Positions 44,597-54,857 of a stretch of DNA of 64,000 bases are shown piece by piece. A model generated the notes under the pieces. It did no database searches and was not told where the DNA came from. It worked only from the letters and a program-made list of their open reading frames with translations. Positions within the stretch are counted from its first letter, which is position 1. Each line of letters begins with the position of its first letter. The DNA comes from an uncultured Bdellovibrionales bacterium. Its GTDB lineage: Bacteria; Bdellovibrionota; Bdellovibrionia; Bdellovibrionales; UBA1609. The stretch is taken from the NCBI GenBank assembly GCA_903833275.1, contig CAILEP010000012.1, positions 1 to 64,000 of the forward strand, read 5' to 3'. Both the position numbers and the translations under genes were made by a program.

Positions 44597-45934
44597 GTGG
44601 CCAATCATCCAAAGTTTCAAAAATTAACTCCGCCGAAAGAAGGCGAAGTGATTACCATGTCGGCATCCGGCTTAAATGTGCCGAGCAACCCGATCATCCC
44701 GTACATCGAGGGCGACGGCACTGGCCCCGATATCTGGCGCGCCTCACAAGCGGTGCTCGATGCCGCGGTTAAAAAAGCTTACAGTGGCAAACGCAAAATT
44801 GTTTGGTTTGAAGTGATGGCTGGCGAAAAATCATTTAAGGCATTGAATGATTGGTTACCCGAAGACACGCTCACGGCGTTTCGACATTACTTGGTTTCGA
44901 TCAAAGGCCCATTAACGACCCCGATCGGCAAGGGTATGCGTTCGCTCAACGTGGCGATTCGTCAAATGCTAGATCTCTATGTTTGTTTGCGCCCGGTAAA
45001 GTATTTTGCCGGAGTGCCCTCGCCAGTTAAAAACCCACAAGATGTCGACATGGTCATCTTTCGTGAAAATACCGAAGATATCTATGCCGGTATCGAATTC
45101 GAAAAAGACTCTGACGATGTAAAGAAAGTTTTGGGTTTTATAAAAGACAACTTTCCGAAGATGTATTCAAAAATCCGATTTCCTGATTCAACGGCCATCG
45201 GCATCAAGCCCGTTTCGAAAGAGGGCACTGAGCGCCTTATTCGGGCGGCTATCGAATTTGCAATTTTGCAAAAGAAACCGTCGGTCACAATTGTACACAA
45301 GGGCAACATTATGAAGTTCACCGAAGGTGGGTTTCGCAATTGGGGCTATGAACTTGCTGAGCGTGAATTTGGCGAAAAAGTTTACACTTGGGAGCGATGG
45401 GAGAAAACCAAAGCTGCTAGTGGTGAAGAGATCGCCAATAAAGAAATGGAAGCTGCAACTCGCGCTGGTAAAATTATTATTAAAGATTCAATCGCCGACA
45501 TCGCCCTTCAGCAGGTGTTAACACGCCCGAAAGAATTCAGCGTGATCGCAACTCTTAACTTGAATGGTGATTATCTATCTGATGCTCTTGCGGCCCAAGT
45601 GGGCGGCATCGGTATCGCGCCCGGCGGTAACATTAACTACAAGACGGGTCACGCCGTGTTCGAAGCCACACACGGCACGGCGCCAAAGTATGCAAACCTT
45701 GATAAAGTGAACCCGGGCTCAGTGATCTTGTCGGGTGAGATGCTGCTGCGTCACCTCGGCTGGGACGAAGCGGCCGACCTCGTGGTGAAGGGCATGCTTG
45801 CCGCGATCGAGTCACGCACGGTAACTTATGATTTTGCTCGTATGATGAAGCTGGAGTGCACTCCCGATCAGGCCAAGCACATCAAAGAAGTGAAGTGCTC
45901 TGAATTCGGCCAGGTCGTCATCTCGAAGATGTAA
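44597..45934 (+). CDS. icd: Isocitrate dehydrogenase (NADP+)
   Basis: 445 residues from a GTG with GAGGGGGA upstream. It oxidatively decarboxylates isocitrate to 2-oxoglutarate in the TCA cycle. Intact motifs are [15 protein letters not shown], the phosphorylatable-type serine in [45 protein letters not shown]-type ([15 protein letters not shown]), [23 protein letters not shown] and THGTAPKYA. An internal ATG at 44657 would give a length closer to the E. coli enzyme (about 416 residues). A repeat element follows its stop. Confidence 0.95.
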   Translation: MANHPKFQKLTPPKEGEVITMSASGLNVPSNPIIPYIEGDGTGPDIWRASQAVLDAAVKKAYSGKRKIVWFEVMAGEKSFKALNDWLPEDTLTAFRHYLVSIKGPLTTPIGKGMRSLNVAIRQMLDLYVCLRPVKYFAGVPSPVKNPQDVDMVIFRENTEDIYAGIEFEKDSDDVKKVLGFIKDNFPKMYSKIRFPDSTAIGIKPVSKEGTERLIRAAIEFAILQKKPSVTIVHKGNIMKFTEGGFRNWGYELAEREFGEKVYTWERWEKTKAASGEEIANKEMEAATRAGKIIIKDSIADIALQQVLTRPKEFSVIATLNLNGDYLSDALAAQVGGIGIAPGGNINYKTGHAVFEATHGTAPKYANLDKVNPGSVILSGEMLLRHLGWDEAADLVVKGMLAAIESRTVTYDFARMMKLECTPDQAKHIKEVKCSEFGQVVISKM

Positions 45935-45937
45935 TAC

Positions 45938-45982
45938 CCGGCCTGTTTTCTGGTGGACGCCGTGTCAAAGGCGGACGGCGTC
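45938..45982. repeat. Palindromic intergenic element, copy 2 (half copy)
   Basis: The first 25 bases (45938-45962) match the minus strand of copy 1 (481-457) exactly. A second hairpin follows: GACGCCGT at 45956-45963 with ACGGCGTC at 45975-45982. It fills the space between the icd stop and the end of the convergent barrel gene (46004), as copy 1 fills a convergent gap at 295-497. Confidence 0.75.
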
Positions 45983-46003
45983 GATATCAAATAATTGGAA
46001 ACC

Positions 46004-47719
46004 TTAAAACGAAAAAATCGCTGTAGTGCTGACGACTTCTTCTTTGAAGTTTTCTGATGAGTCACCACTGCAATTTGAGTGATAGTTGCTATAGGCATAG
46101 CCAACGCCCCATCCGATGTTTTTTGTAATCATGATTTTACCATTGATCGCCGTATCAAGGTGATGATCAATACGTTTCTCGCCCGGGACATCGACACCAT
46201 TGGTCCAATTGTCGTAATTGATCTGCTTGTAGGTCACACTTGGTGAGAGCGTCAGCTTCAAATCTTGATTCAAGACGATATCGCCTTTGAGGCCGCCACC
46301 GTAATAAGAACCGTTTTCTCCAGCCAAAGATTCGTCTGAAACCTGACCGATCATTGCGGTCGGGCCGAACGAAGAGCTGCCGACTTTGAAGTTGAGGTCA
46401 AATGCGGCTTCGGTAGTGAGAAGCTTCTTAAGCGGAGCCTGCAATAGCCAGCCGCCCGTTGTACCATCGCTTTGTCGGCCTTGGCGCTGGGTATAATCGC
46501 GCTCTGTGATTGAGGGGCGCGCTGCTATTTCGATGTATTGGTTTGCGGCCAAGGCAAGGCGAGCGTTGGCTTGGTATTCGTTAAAGGTCTGGGTCACAAG
46601 GCGAGGGTCAAGAATATTGGCGGCATAATCGCTGTAGATATTTGAGTTTTCGCGATGCAAATAGTAGCCACCGAGGGCTGTATTGAAGCCATTGCCAAAA
46701 TCAAAACCAAGCTTCTCAGTCAACTTACCATCCGTGTATCGAATGGGCATACCGCGATCGATCTGGTTAATGTCGAGGCCGGCTATATAATCGGGCCACA
46801 TTTCGTCGTGGTAAGCGCCATCTAATGTGGTGGTAGATGTCGCCATTTCTGAAAGTTTAGCCGTGTAGCCAAGGTTGGCCGTAAGATCAGTCGACTTGTT
46901 CAAATTCGAAATTGTTTGATCTGAGAAATCTTTGACGCTGGCGCCGAATGAGCCACTCCAGCTTGTCGTTTTGAAGTTAAGAGTTGGAGCAATTTGATAA
47001 AATGTCCCTTTGGTGCCTTGTTTGTCAGGGTCGATATTCGAGTCGTGGCCAACGGTGAAGTTGACTGAACCTGAGTAGGGTGATTCGGCTTCAGGTTTTG
47101 CAGCCTCTATTTTTGTGGTCGTCGAACCACCAGCTGTTGTGTCGGCCGTTGGCGGCGTGAGGCCGGGGGTCGCGGTCATCGCATAAAGGCTAGCGGCGTT
47201 CTGTGCGTCGGGGGCGCCTTCTCGTCTTATATATTGCAGGCTGCTCTTTGGCGGCTCGTTGGTGGCAACAAGTGTTTGTGCATTTTTCTTAGCTGAGGCC
47301 GTAGCGAGCTGAAGCGATGAGGCTTCTGCTTTGATTTCTTTATTTATCGTGGCCCGAGAAAGGATTTTATTATTTTGAGACCCAATCGTTGATTTTGGTT
47401 TGTTCTTCGATGCAGCAAATAGATTCTTTGATCGGCTCGACTTTACCGCGCTGGCTTTTGCCGTCGTTGTCTTTGCGGCCGTCTTAGCTGCTGCCTTTTT
47501 GATTTTGGCCTTCGTGGATTTATTGATCAGTTTGTCGGTCTGAGCCGGGACTTCATCAAGGTTTGAGATGCCACCATTATTGCCGTACTCATTATAGAGC
47601 GGCCCTGCAACTGCGCGGCTGACGCCTCCGAGGACTAGCGTAGCAACCGTGACGGCCACTGCGATCTTCTCAATTAGGAGAGAACTGTTCGGTTGATTTT
47701 TGGTGGCTATAGTCTTCAT
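46004..47719 (-). CDS. Outer-membrane beta-barrel protein with Lys/Ala-rich N-terminal linker
   Basis: 571 residues. After a signal peptide (ending SRAVA-GP) come about 160 residues of low-complexity basic linker (KAKIKKAAAKTAAKTTTAKA). A barrel of about 350 residues follows with repeated amphipathic strands (SGSVNFTVGHDSNIDPD; AFDLNFKVGSSSFGPT; LTLSPSVTYKQINYD) and the terminal VVSTTAIFSF, whose last Phe is a typical barrel-assembly signal. A GAGG precedes the ATG. The linker could bind peptidoglycan. The barrel's cargo is unknown, and no family was recognised. Confidence 0.75.
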   Translation of the reverse strand: MKTIATKNQPNSSLLIEKIAVAVTVATLVLGGVSRAVAGPLYNEYGNNGGISNLDEVPAQTDKLINKSTKAKIKKAAAKTAAKTTTAKASAVKSSRSKNLFAASKNKPKSTIGSQNNKILSRATINKEIKAEASSLQLATASAKKNAQTLVATNEPPKSSLQYIRREGAPDAQNAASLYAMTATPGLTPPTADTTAGGSTTTKIEAAKPEAESPYSGSVNFTVGHDSNIDPDKQGTKGTFYQIAPTLNFKTTSWSGSFGASVKDFSDQTISNLNKSTDLTANLGYTAKLSEMATSTTTLDGAYHDEMWPDYIAGLDINQIDRGMPIRYTDGKLTEKLGFDFGNGFNTALGGYYLHRENSNIYSDYAANILDPRLVTQTFNEYQANARLALAANQYIEIAARPSITERDYTQRQGRQSDGTTGGWLLQAPLKKLLTTEAAFDLNFKVGSSSFGPTAMIGQVSDESLAGENGSYYGGGLKGDIVLNQDLKLTLSPSVTYKQINYDNWTNGVDVPGEKRIDHHLDTAINGKIMITKNIGWGVGYAYSNYHSNCSGDSSENFKEEVVSTTAIFSF

Positions 47720-47929
47720 AAAAACCTCGGCCCTTTTTGCGGGCGACTCAAGTTTCGAACCAGTACAAATGCGGCACTAATATGACACCGACATGGCATC
47801 AATATGACGCGTTGTATAAATTATCATGTAAAATCTAGAAATCATAGCAAATTCAAATAGATGACGAATTTTGTCACTTTGAATGAATGCTTAGCAAGGG
47901 CTGTGCCTGCCAACTCGGATTAAATAGAG

Positions 47930-47986
47930 GAAAAAAGGTACGGCGTAACTTTTCGCCAGGAAAAAAGTTACGCCGTACCTTTTTTC
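47930..47986. repeat. 57-base perfect palindrome supplying the end of the LytM gene
   Basis: Arms of 24 bases (47930-47953 and 47963-47986) pair perfectly around a nine-base loop. The right arm contains the last codons and stop of the LytM peptidase gene, so the C-terminal KKKGTA is encoded by the repeat. Runs of A and T at the outer ends make it a good bidirectional terminator. Its sequence differs from the elements at 405 and 56564. Confidence 0.8.
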
Positions 47987-48765
47987 TTCAAGTAAGGGGC
48001 GGGGTCAATGGGGTCTTTGTTTTTGATTAGTTCAAAGTGCAGATGCACTCCGGTGGCGCGGCCGGTTCGACCCATCTCGCCGATGAGAGCTCCGGCTTTT
48101 ACTTCTTGGCCCATGTGGGTGCGAAATCGATTGAGATGCCCGTACAATGTCGCCCACGTTTGATTGTACTCAAGCAAGATCATGTTTCCGTAACCTCGAA
48201 AACTGTGCCCGGCATAAACCACGACGCCGTCGTGGGCAGCGAATATGCGATCGCCTCTGCGGCCGGCAATATCAAGCCCAAGATGTTCACGCCGACCTTC
48301 GGTTTGAAACCCGCGATTCACTTTGAGTAGAAGCACGGGCCATTGCAAACGAAAAGGGCCTTTGTTCGCATAAGGCCGAGTATTTTTTTGTACATCGGGT
48401 GATTTAAGAACTTCGTCAGGAGAAGCGAAATCATCGGGGCGATCATTTTCTTCGGCCGTTTCAGGGGGCAATGTTTCGAGCTCAGCATCCTCGCCGTCAG
48501 TTGAATTCTCGGCTGAGTCTTTGGCGACTTTGTCGGAGCTTTGTTTTGATTCAGGATCCGTGCCCTGCGGCGAATATTTACCGACGCCAGAATACTCCGC
48601 AGATGTTGGTGACGACTGTGCGCCGCTTTGAAAGGTCGAATGTGAAAGATGCCCACAATTAACAAGACTAAATAGAGTGGCCCCGGCTACGGCCAGAAGG
48701 GCGAACGCAAACTTGCCTTGATCGTGAGTAAAGATTTTAAACGGCGTAAATCGGAAACTTTTCAC
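47968..48765 (-). CDS. M23 (LytM) family lipoprotein peptidase
   Basis: 265 residues from a GTG. A lipoprotein signal ends at C37 (LVNC). A disordered acidic linker follows to about residue 130, then the M23 domain with metal ligands H161 and D165 (HLGLDIAG) and the H241-x-H243 pair (VHLHFE), plus H210. All are present, so it may be an active peptidoglycan endopeptidase, anchored to the outer membrane. It overlaps the end of glyA by 29 bases. Its last codons lie in the palindrome at 47930-47986. Confidence 0.88.
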   Translation of the reverse strand: MKSFRFTPFKIFTHDQGKFAFALLAVAGATLFSLVNCGHLSHSTFQSGAQSSPTSAEYSGVGKYSPQGTDPESKQSSDKVAKDSAENSTDGEDAELETLPPETAEENDRPDDFASPDEVLKSPDVQKNTRPYANKGPFRLQWPVLLLKVNRGFQTEGRREHLGLDIAGRRGDRIFAAHDGVVVYAGHSFRGYGNMILLEYNQTWATLYGHLNRFRTHMGQEVKAGALIGEMGRTGRATGVHLHFELIKNKDPIDPAPYLKKKGTA

Positions 48766-49990
48766 ACAGAGCCTTTACGTCGGACTTCACTTTCGAAAGG
48801 GTCGACGCATTCTTGTGATCGTCGAGAACATTGCAAATCCAATCGGCGATAAGTTTCATCTCGGCTTCTTTCATGCCCCGAGTGGTTAGGGCTGGAGTGC
48901 CAATGCGCAAGCCCGAGGTGACAAAAGGCGAGCGCTTCTCATTCGGGACCGTATTTTTATTCACCGTGATGCCAGCATGATCGAGTGCAATCTCGCCATC
49001 TTTGCCGGTCAGCTCTCGCTCAGATAAGTCGACGAGCATTAAGTGGTTGTCGGTACCGTCAGTCACGAGGCGATAACCGCGCTTCATAATCCCAGCGGCG
49101 AGGGTCTGAGCGTTTTTCACAATCTGCGTGGCGTAATTTTTAAAATCGGGTTTCAGCGCTTCTGCAAACGCCACCGCTTTTGCCGCAATAATATGTTCGA
49201 GCGGGCCGCCCTGAATGCCCGGAAATATTCGCGAGTTCAATTCTTTGGCGCGCGCTTCGGTAGTCAAAATCATACCGCCGCGTGGGCCGCGTAAAGTTTT
49301 ATGCGTGGTCGTTGTAACATAATCACTGTAGGGCACCGGGCTTGGGTGAACTCCACCCGCGACGAGGCCGGCAAAGTGAGCCATATCGGTCATGAGAACA
49401 GCCCCGACGCTGTCGGCGATTTCACGAAACACTTTGAAATCCAGCACGCGTGGGTAGGCACTGTAGCCGGCGATAATCATTTTCGGCTTTTCTTTTTTGG
49501 CCAGAGTTGCCATGTGGTCGTAGTTGATGCGCTCATTCTCGGGGTCGAGGCCGTAAGAAACGATGTTATAGAGCAAGCCACTGAAATTGACTGGCGAGCC
49601 ATGGGTCAAGTGCCCGCCGTGTGAAAGACTCATGCCCATCACTTTATCGCCCGGCTTAAGGGCGGCAAGATAAACCGCCATATTGGCTTGTGAGCCCGAG
49701 TGGGGTTGAACGTTGGCGTGTTCGGCGCCGAAAAGGGTGCAGGCTCGTTCGATCGCCAGGGCCTCAGCTTTATCGACAAACTCGCAACCGCCGTAGTAGC
49801 GCTTGCCCGGGTAGCCCTCAGCGTACTTGTTGGTAAGCACAGAGCCTTGCGCTTCGAGCACCGCCGAAGACACATAGTTTTCAGAGGCGATCATCTCGAG
49901 GCCGTACTCTTGGCGATCAAGTTCGGATTTAATAATTTCGGCAATTTTAGGATCAGCTTGGCTCAGAAAGTTTTGCGACTCGACGCTCAT
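48737..49990 (-). CDS. glyA: Serine hydroxymethyltransferase
   Basis: 417 residues. It interconverts serine and glycine with tetrahydrofolate, supplying one-carbon units. Intact motifs are [53 protein letters not shown]-type ([16 protein letters not shown]), [12 protein letters not shown] and the PLP lysine in [23 protein letters not shown] precedes the ATG. The gene overlaps rpiB by 38 bases at its start and the LytM gene by 29 bases at its end. Confidence 0.97.
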   Translation of the reverse strand: MSVESQNFLSQADPKIAEIIKSELDRQEYGLEMIASENYVSSAVLEAQGSVLTNKYAEGYPGKRYYGGCEFVDKAEALAIERACTLFGAEHANVQPHSGSQANMAVYLAALKPGDKVMGMSLSHGGHLTHGSPVNFSGLLYNIVSYGLDPENERINYDHMATLAKKEKPKMIIAGYSAYPRVLDFKVFREIADSVGAVLMTDMAHFAGLVAGGVHPSPVPYSDYVTTTTHKTLRGPRGGMILTTEARAKELNSRIFPGIQGGPLEHIIAAKAVAFAEALKPDFKNYATQIVKNAQTLAAGIMKRGYRLVTDGTDNHLMLVDLSERELTGKDGEIALDHAGITVNKNTVPNEKRSPFVTSGLRIGTPALTTRGMKEAEMKLIADWICNVLDDHKNASTLSKVKSDVKALCEKFPIYAV

Positions 49991-50438
49991 GGCGGCCCCC
50001 TTCGAAGTTGGTTTTCAAAAATGTTTCAAGAATGGCCCTGGCGGCCTTGGCATTTGTAAGCTTCGCGCCCAGGCAGAGCACATTCGCGTTGTTATGGGCG
50101 CGGGCCAGGCTTGCCATCTCTTCGCTCAGGCAAAGTGCGGCACGAATTTTCGGGTTTCTATTGGCCCGAATGGCCATACCTTGACCCGAGCCGCAGATTA
50201 AAACACCAATGGCGCGCTCGTTGTTCGCGTAAGTCGCCAGAACTTTCTGTACAACTTTGTTGGCATAGTCGGGGTAGTCGACAGAGGCGGTATCAATAGG
50301 GCCCAAATCTTGCCACGGCAGTTGCGTCAGTGAAGTCTTTAATTGTTCTTTTAATTCAAAGCCGGCGTGATCACTGGCAATAAATATTTTGTCGTAGAAT
50401 GTTTTAGTGTTTTGATCGGCGCTACTTTGGTTCGTCAT
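49953..50438 (-). CDS. rpiB: Ribose-5-phosphate isomerase B
   Basis: 161 residues, cytosolic, interconverting ribose 5-phosphate and ribulose 5-phosphate. The RpiB/LacAB signatures are present: [23 protein letters not shown], the catalytic cysteine in [15 protein letters not shown], and the end [11 protein letters not shown]. Its stop lies inside glyA (38-base overlap), and fabF ends 53 bases upstream of its start, so it is probably part of the fab-glyA transcript. Confidence 0.93.
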   Translation of the reverse strand: MTNQSSADQNTKTFYDKIFIASDHAGFELKEQLKTSLTQLPWQDLGPIDTASVDYPDYANKVVQKVLATYANNERAIGVLICGSGQGMAIRANRNPKIRAALCLSEEMASLARAHNNANVLCLGAKLTNAKAARAILETFLKTNFEGGRHERRVAKLSEPS

Positions 50439-50491
50439 GTTTCACGCTCAAAGGTCAAAAAGTTAACATTGCCGTTTTAAACGACGTCGAA

Positions 50492-51790
50492 TTAAACTTT
50501 GCCAAACAAGAGGCAAGCGTTCGTGCCGCCAAAACCGAAACTATTGTTCAAGACATACTTTACACGAACTTCGCGCGCCGATTTTGCCGTGTAATCAAGA
50601 TCGCACTCGGGGCTCGGGTTGTCGAGGTTGATAGTCGGCGGCAGTTGTCCGCGATTCAGAGCTAAAATTGAAAATACACTTTCGATAGCACCAGCGGCAC
50701 CGAGGGTGTGGCCGGTCATGCTCTTTGTGCTCGAGATCATAGTTTTGCGAGCCGCTTCGAGGCCAAAGGCAGTCTTAATCGCTTCAGTTTCGGCGACGTC
50801 GCCAGCCGAAGTGCTGGTGCCATGAGCGTTAACATAACCTATGTCATTTGGTGAAACTTGGGCATCGCCGATGGCCAGTTGCATGGCGCGCACGGCACCG
50901 GCACCGCCCGGGGCGGGGTTGGTCATATGATAAGCGTCGCTCGAAGCGCCGTAGCCGATGATTTCAGCGTATATGCGTGCGCCGCGTTTTCGAGCGTGCT
51001 CGTACTCTTCGAGAACAAGGGTCGCGGCCCCTTCAGCAAGTACGAAGCCGTCGCGATCTTTATCCCAGGGTCGCGAAGCTTTTTCGGGGTTTTCATTGCG
51101 AGTTGAAAGCGCTTTCATGGCGGCAAAACCGCCGAGGCCAAGGCCTGAAATAGCAGCTTCAGTGCCTCCGGCAACCATGGCGTCGCATTGGCCGTAGCGA
51201 ATGTAATTTGTGGCTTCGCCGATAGAGTGGCAGCCAGTGGCACAGGCCGAAACCATGGCGAAGTTGGGGCCTTTTAATCCGTAGGTCATGCTCACGTGGC
51301 CAGCCGCCAAGTTGATAATCACATTCGGAATAAAAAACGGAGAGATTCGGCTCGGGCCACGCTCAAGTAAAATTTTGTGGGTCTCTTCGATGCCAGGCAA
51401 GCCACCGATACCGCAACCGATAAAAACGCCGGTGCGATCGCGCAGTTCTTCGCTCGCGGCAAGCGCTGATTCAAGGCCAGAGTCTTTCATCGCCTCATTG
51501 GTGGCAACGAGCGAAAGCTGGATAAAGCGGTCCATTTTCTTTAAATCTTTTTTTGAAATGACGGGTTCAGGGTTGAAGTTTTTAACTTCGCCGGCGAAAT
51601 GGACATCAAATTTTGAAGCATCAAAAAGCGTGATGTTGGCAATGCCAGATTGGCCCTTGAGAGCGTTCTCAAAAGTCTGCGGGGCCGTCAGCCCCAATGG
51701 AGTCACGGCGCCTAAGCCCGTGACGACCACGCGTCTACGAGCTGACGAGCGGGACAGCGAAGCGTTAAGCCCGCCGCCGGCCGAGGGCAT
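50492..51790 (-). CDS. fabF: 3-oxoacyl-ACP synthase II
   Basis: 432 residues. It elongates fatty acids by condensing acyl-ACP with malonyl-ACP. The catalytic triad is present: the cysteine in VSACATGCHSIGEA and the two histidines in VNAHGTSTSAGD and STKSMTGHTLGAAG. The start has AAGGTAAGG upstream, inside acpP. About 16 residues precede the usual opening (RRVVVTGLGAVTPLG). It starts one base after acpP. Confidence 0.96.
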   Translation of the reverse strand: MPSAGGGLNASLSRSSARRRVVVTGLGAVTPLGLTAPQTFENALKGQSGIANITLFDASKFDVHFAGEVKNFNPEPVISKKDLKKMDRFIQLSLVATNEAMKDSGLESALAASEELRDRTGVFIGCGIGGLPGIEETHKILLERGPSRISPFFIPNVIINLAAGHVSMTYGLKGPNFAMVSACATGCHSIGEATNYIRYGQCDAMVAGGTEAAISGLGLGGFAAMKALSTRNENPEKASRPWDKDRDGFVLAEGAATLVLEEYEHARKRGARIYAEIIGYGASSDAYHMTNPAPGGAGAVRAMQLAIGDAQVSPNDIGYVNAHGTSTSAGDVAETEAIKTAFGLEAARKTMISSTKSMTGHTLGAAGAIESVFSILALNRGQLPPTINLDNPSPECDLDYTAKSAREVRVKYVLNNSFGFGGTNACLLFGKV

Positions 51791-51791
51791 T

Positions 51792-52028
51792 TTACGCCTT
51801 ACCTTTTGATTGAAGGTATTTTGTCACGTCTGAAACCGTACGAAGCTTTTCAGCGTCTTCATCCGGGATTTCAAGATCAAATTCTTCTTCCATCGCCATT
51901 ACGAGCTCAACGATATCGAGGCTGTCGGCGCCGAGATCATCAATGAACGAAGCCTCAGGCTTAATGCGGTCGCCTTCAACGCCCAATTGTTCTTCTATGA
52001 TTTTTTTAATTCGTGGTTCCATTGACAT
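51792..52028 (-). CDS. acpP: Acyl carrier protein
   Basis: 78 residues. The 4'-phosphopantetheine serine S36 lies in [21 protein letters not shown], and the protein is highly acidic as expected. It carries the growing acyl chain between FabD, FabH, FabG and FabF, whose genes flank it. GGAGGAG lies upstream of the ATG. Confidence 0.97.
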   Translation of the reverse strand: MSMEPRIKKIIEEQLGVEGDRIKPEASFIDDLGADSLDIVELVMAMEEEFDLEIPDEDAEKLRTVSDVTKYLQSKGKA

Positions 52029-52070
52029 CTACTCCTCCTGTAAAGAGCTAATTTTGTATCAAAAAACAAG

Positions 52071-52808
52071 TTACATGTACATGCCACCATTGACATGTAT
52101 CGTCTGCCCTGTGATGTACGCGGCGTCATCACTCAGCAAAAATGAAACAGCAGCAGCCACATCTTGGGTATTGCCGAATTTTTGCAGCGGGATTTTGGCA
52201 AGGATAGCATTTTTCTGGGCCTCGGGTAGCACTTCTGTCATTTCGGTCGAAATGAAGCCGGGCGCAACGCAATTTAGGCGAATTTGGCGTGACCCTACCT
52301 CTTGAGCGATCGACTTTGTCATGGCATCCACACCGGCTTTGCTTGCGGCATAATTGGCTTGGCCAGCATTGCCGCTGTGCCCAATAACGCTCGTCACGTT
52401 CACAATCGAACCCCGGCGCGCTTTCAGCATAAGTTTGACCGCGATGCGCGAGCAAAGAAAGGTCCCGCGCAAGTTGGTCTGAATGACTTGATCAAAGTCT
52501 TCGGCTTTCATTCGTAGAAGCAGCTGATCTTTGGTGACGCCAGCGTTATTCACCAGCCCGTCAAGTTTTGAAAAGCTCTCGATAACCTTCTTAAACCCGG
52601 CGTCGATTGACTCTTCAGATGATATATTTATTTCGACCATCATATGGCCTGAGCCTGATAGGCCTGCGAGTATTTTCTCTGCGGCGTCTGGTCGCGAGGT
52701 GTAGGTGAGTGCGATGCGGGCGCCGTCTTTTGCAAGTCGCTCGACGATACCGGCACCGATACCGCGGCTGCCACCTGTTACAAGAATATTTTGGCCGGTC
52801 AATTTCAT
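52071..52808 (-). CDS. fabG: 3-oxoacyl-ACP reductase
   Basis: 245 residues of a short-chain dehydrogenase that reduces 3-oxoacyl-ACP with NADPH. Motifs are TGGSRGIGAGI for the cofactor, NNAGVTKDQLL, VTSVIGHSGNAGQANYAASKAG for the catalytic Ser/Tyr/Lys, and the terminal GQTIHVNGGMYM typical of FabG. It lies between fabD and acpP in the classic order. Confidence 0.96.
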   Translation of the reverse strand: MKLTGQNILVTGGSRGIGAGIVERLAKDGARIALTYTSRPDAAEKILAGLSGSGHMMVEINISSEESIDAGFKKVIESFSKLDGLVNNAGVTKDQLLLRMKAEDFDQVIQTNLRGTFLCSRIAVKLMLKARRGSIVNVTSVIGHSGNAGQANYAASKAGVDAMTKSIAQEVGSRQIRLNCVAPGFISTEMTEVLPEAQKNAILAKIPLQKFGNTQDVAAAVSFLLSDDAAYITGQTIHVNGGMYM

Positions 52809-52827
52809 GCTCGAACGCCTCTAGTCT

Positions 52828-53823
52828 CTAATGGATCGTATCTTGCCTGGTTTCGCTATAGGCCCTCTCGGCGGCCTTCAGCTCTTCAAGTGTCGTAAGA
52901 TTAAAAGTGATTATGTTTTCGCTGTCAATTTTCTTCACCAATCCGGCGAGAACTTTGCCAGAGCCAAATTCGATACATTTGCTAACCCCGAGTTCGCGCA
53001 TTTTTAGTATGCACTGTGACCAAAGCACTGGGGCCGAAACTTGACGAATAATATTTTCGCGAAGCTTTGATGGCGTCGTCTCAGGTGTCGCCACAAAGTT
53101 CTGCACAACGGCAAAGTGGGGCTGGCGAAACTCTGCGGCGGTCAGGACTTCGCGCATTTTCTCTTCGGCTGGCTTCATAAGTGAGCAATGAAAGGGGGCT
53201 GAAACTTTAAGGGCAATAAATTTCGCGCGTGCAGGAGGGTCTTTGAGTGCTTCTTTTTTGTAGTTGGCTTGTAACCACGAGATCGCAGCTTGTTTACCGC
53301 TGATCACCACTTGCCCCGGCGCATTGAAGTTGGCGGGTGACAAGGGTTTCTCGCCCGATTCAGTTTCGACCCATCGGCAGACTTCGCGAACTTGGTCGTC
53401 ACTCATGCCCATGACAGCACACATGCCGCCGACTCCGACCGGTACGGCGGCTTGCATGGCTTCGCCTCGAGTGCGAACAGCCGAAAGTGCCTGGCGAAAA
53501 TCCATCGCTTGGGCGGCAACTAATGCGGCGTACTCGCCTATCGAGTGGCCGGCCGCAGCTAAAGGCTCAAACCCCGTGAGGTTTTGAAACACTTCGTACG
53601 CCACCGTTGAAACGAGTAGTAAGCAGGGTTGCGTGTTCGCAGTTAATTGAAGATCTTCTTCGCTGCCCTTAAAGCAGAGTTTTTTAAAATCAATTTTGAG
53701 AAGGTCGCTGGATTCTTCGAATCGCAAGCGCGCTTCTTTAAAATTTTCGAAGAGAAATTGACCCATGCCTGGGTGCTGAGAACCTTGACCCGGAAAGATG
53801 GCGGCCCACTGATTTGCCATCAA
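52828..53823 (-). CDS. fabD: Malonyl-CoA:ACP transacylase
   Basis: 331 residues. It loads malonate onto ACP. Hallmarks are FPGQGSQHPGMGQ, the catalytic serine in AAGHSIGEYAALVAA, PVGVGGMCAVMG, and the histidine in KVSAPFHCSLMKPAEEKM. It begins one base after the fabH stop. Confidence 0.95.
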   Translation of the reverse strand: MMANQWAAIFPGQGSQHPGMGQFLFENFKEARLRFEESSDLLKIDFKKLCFKGSEEDLQLTANTQPCLLLVSTVAYEVFQNLTGFEPLAAAGHSIGEYAALVAAQAMDFRQALSAVRTRGEAMQAAVPVGVGGMCAVMGMSDDQVREVCRWVETESGEKPLSPANFNAPGQVVISGKQAAISWLQANYKKEALKDPPARAKFIALKVSAPFHCSLMKPAEEKMREVLTAAEFRQPHFAVVQNFVATPETTPSKLRENIIRQVSAPVLWSQCILKMRELGVSKCIEFGSGKVLAGLVKKIDSENIITFNLTTLEELKAAERAYSETRQDTIH

Positions 53824-53824
53824 T

Positions 53825-54832
53825 TTAATACCTTAACAGCAAAGAGCCGCTGGTGATCCCAGCCCCAAATGCTGTCAGCATAATATTTTGGCCGCGACGA
53901 ATGCGATTGTCACGAACCGCACGATCAAAGGCGATCGGCACTGTGGCGGCCGAGGTGTTGCCCATGTTTTCAATTTCATTAATAACTTTAGTCATCGGTA
54001 TGCCGAAGTGCTTTGCCACTCCTTCGATAATGCGAATGTTCGCCTGATGGGGCACAACCCAGTCGACATCGGAGCCTTGCATTTTATTGTGCTCGAGCGC
54101 TTCGCTGCAACATTGGCTCATAGTGCGCACGGCGTTTTTAAAAACTTCGCGGCCCTTCATGCGCATAAAATGCAAACCCTTGTCGAGGTTCTCGTGAGTA
54201 TAAGGGTAGCCCGAACCGCCCATCGGCATTTCGAAAAGATCAGAAATTTTACCGTCAGCATGAAGATGATGAGAGTAGATTTTAGAATCATCTTCAGTTG
54301 TATTTCGACTCATGACAAACGCGCCGGCACCATCGCCGAAGAGAATGCAGGTGTCGCGATCTTTGTAATTTACATAACGAGTGAGAATTTCGGCGCCAAC
54401 AACAAGCACGTGTTTGTAAACACCGCCGGCAATAAATTCGTTGGCCATTGAGAGCGCGTACAAAAAGCCCGAGCAGGCTGCCGACAAATCAACAGCCATG
54501 CAATCGCGTGCGCCTAACTTTCTTTGTAGTACACAGGCGGCCGTCGGCATCAGTTGATCTGGCGAAACGGTGGCGACCAAAATCGCATCGAGATCGGTGG
54601 CGGTAATGCCGGCCGCTTCAATTGCTTTTTGGGCCGCGATAAGGGCAAGATCGCTGGTCACTTGATCGGGCGCAGCCACGTGGCGGTTTTTAATGCCAGT
54701 GCGCTCGACAATCCAGGCATCGTCGGTATCGACGAGTTTTTCAAGATCAGAATTTGAAAGCAATTTGGTTGGTAAATAAGATCCGGTGCCCGCAATGCGA
54801 GCCCGATAATAAGGTCGAGTTTCAGGTATCAA
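53825..54832 (-). CDS. fabH: 3-oxoacyl-ACP synthase III
   Basis: 335 residues. It starts fatty-acid synthesis by condensing acetyl-CoA with malonyl-ACP. The catalytic Cys/His/Asn lie in DLSAACSGFLYAL, VPHQANIRIIEGVAKHF and ENMGNTSAATVPIA. It lies directly downstream of rpmF with only 25 bases between. The plsX gene that usually separates them is absent. Confidence 0.96.
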   Translation of the reverse strand: MIPETRPYYRARIAGTGSYLPTKLLSNSDLEKLVDTDDAWIVERTGIKNRHVAAPDQVTSDLALIAAQKAIEAAGITATDLDAILVATVSPDQLMPTAACVLQRKLGARDCMAVDLSAACSGFLYALSMANEFIAGGVYKHVLVVGAEILTRYVNYKDRDTCILFGDGAGAFVMSRNTTEDDSKIYSHHLHADGKISDLFEMPMGGSGYPYTHENLDKGLHFMRMKGREVFKNAVRTMSQCCSEALEHNKMQGSDVDWVVPHQANIRIIEGVAKHFGIPMTKVINEIENMGNTSAATVPIAFDRAVRDNRIRRGQNIMLTAFGAGITSGSLLLRY

Positions 54833-54857
54833 GGTTCACTCCCCGAAACAATTCTAA

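Noticed and set aside
47800-47930. A short frame (about 20 codons) upstream of the barrel gene
   Set aside because: No ribosome-binding site, very short, and probably just AT-rich promoter sequence.
53888-54451. A 187-codon plus-strand frame in fabH
   Set aside because: It overlaps conserved fabH coding sequence and shows no protein family features.
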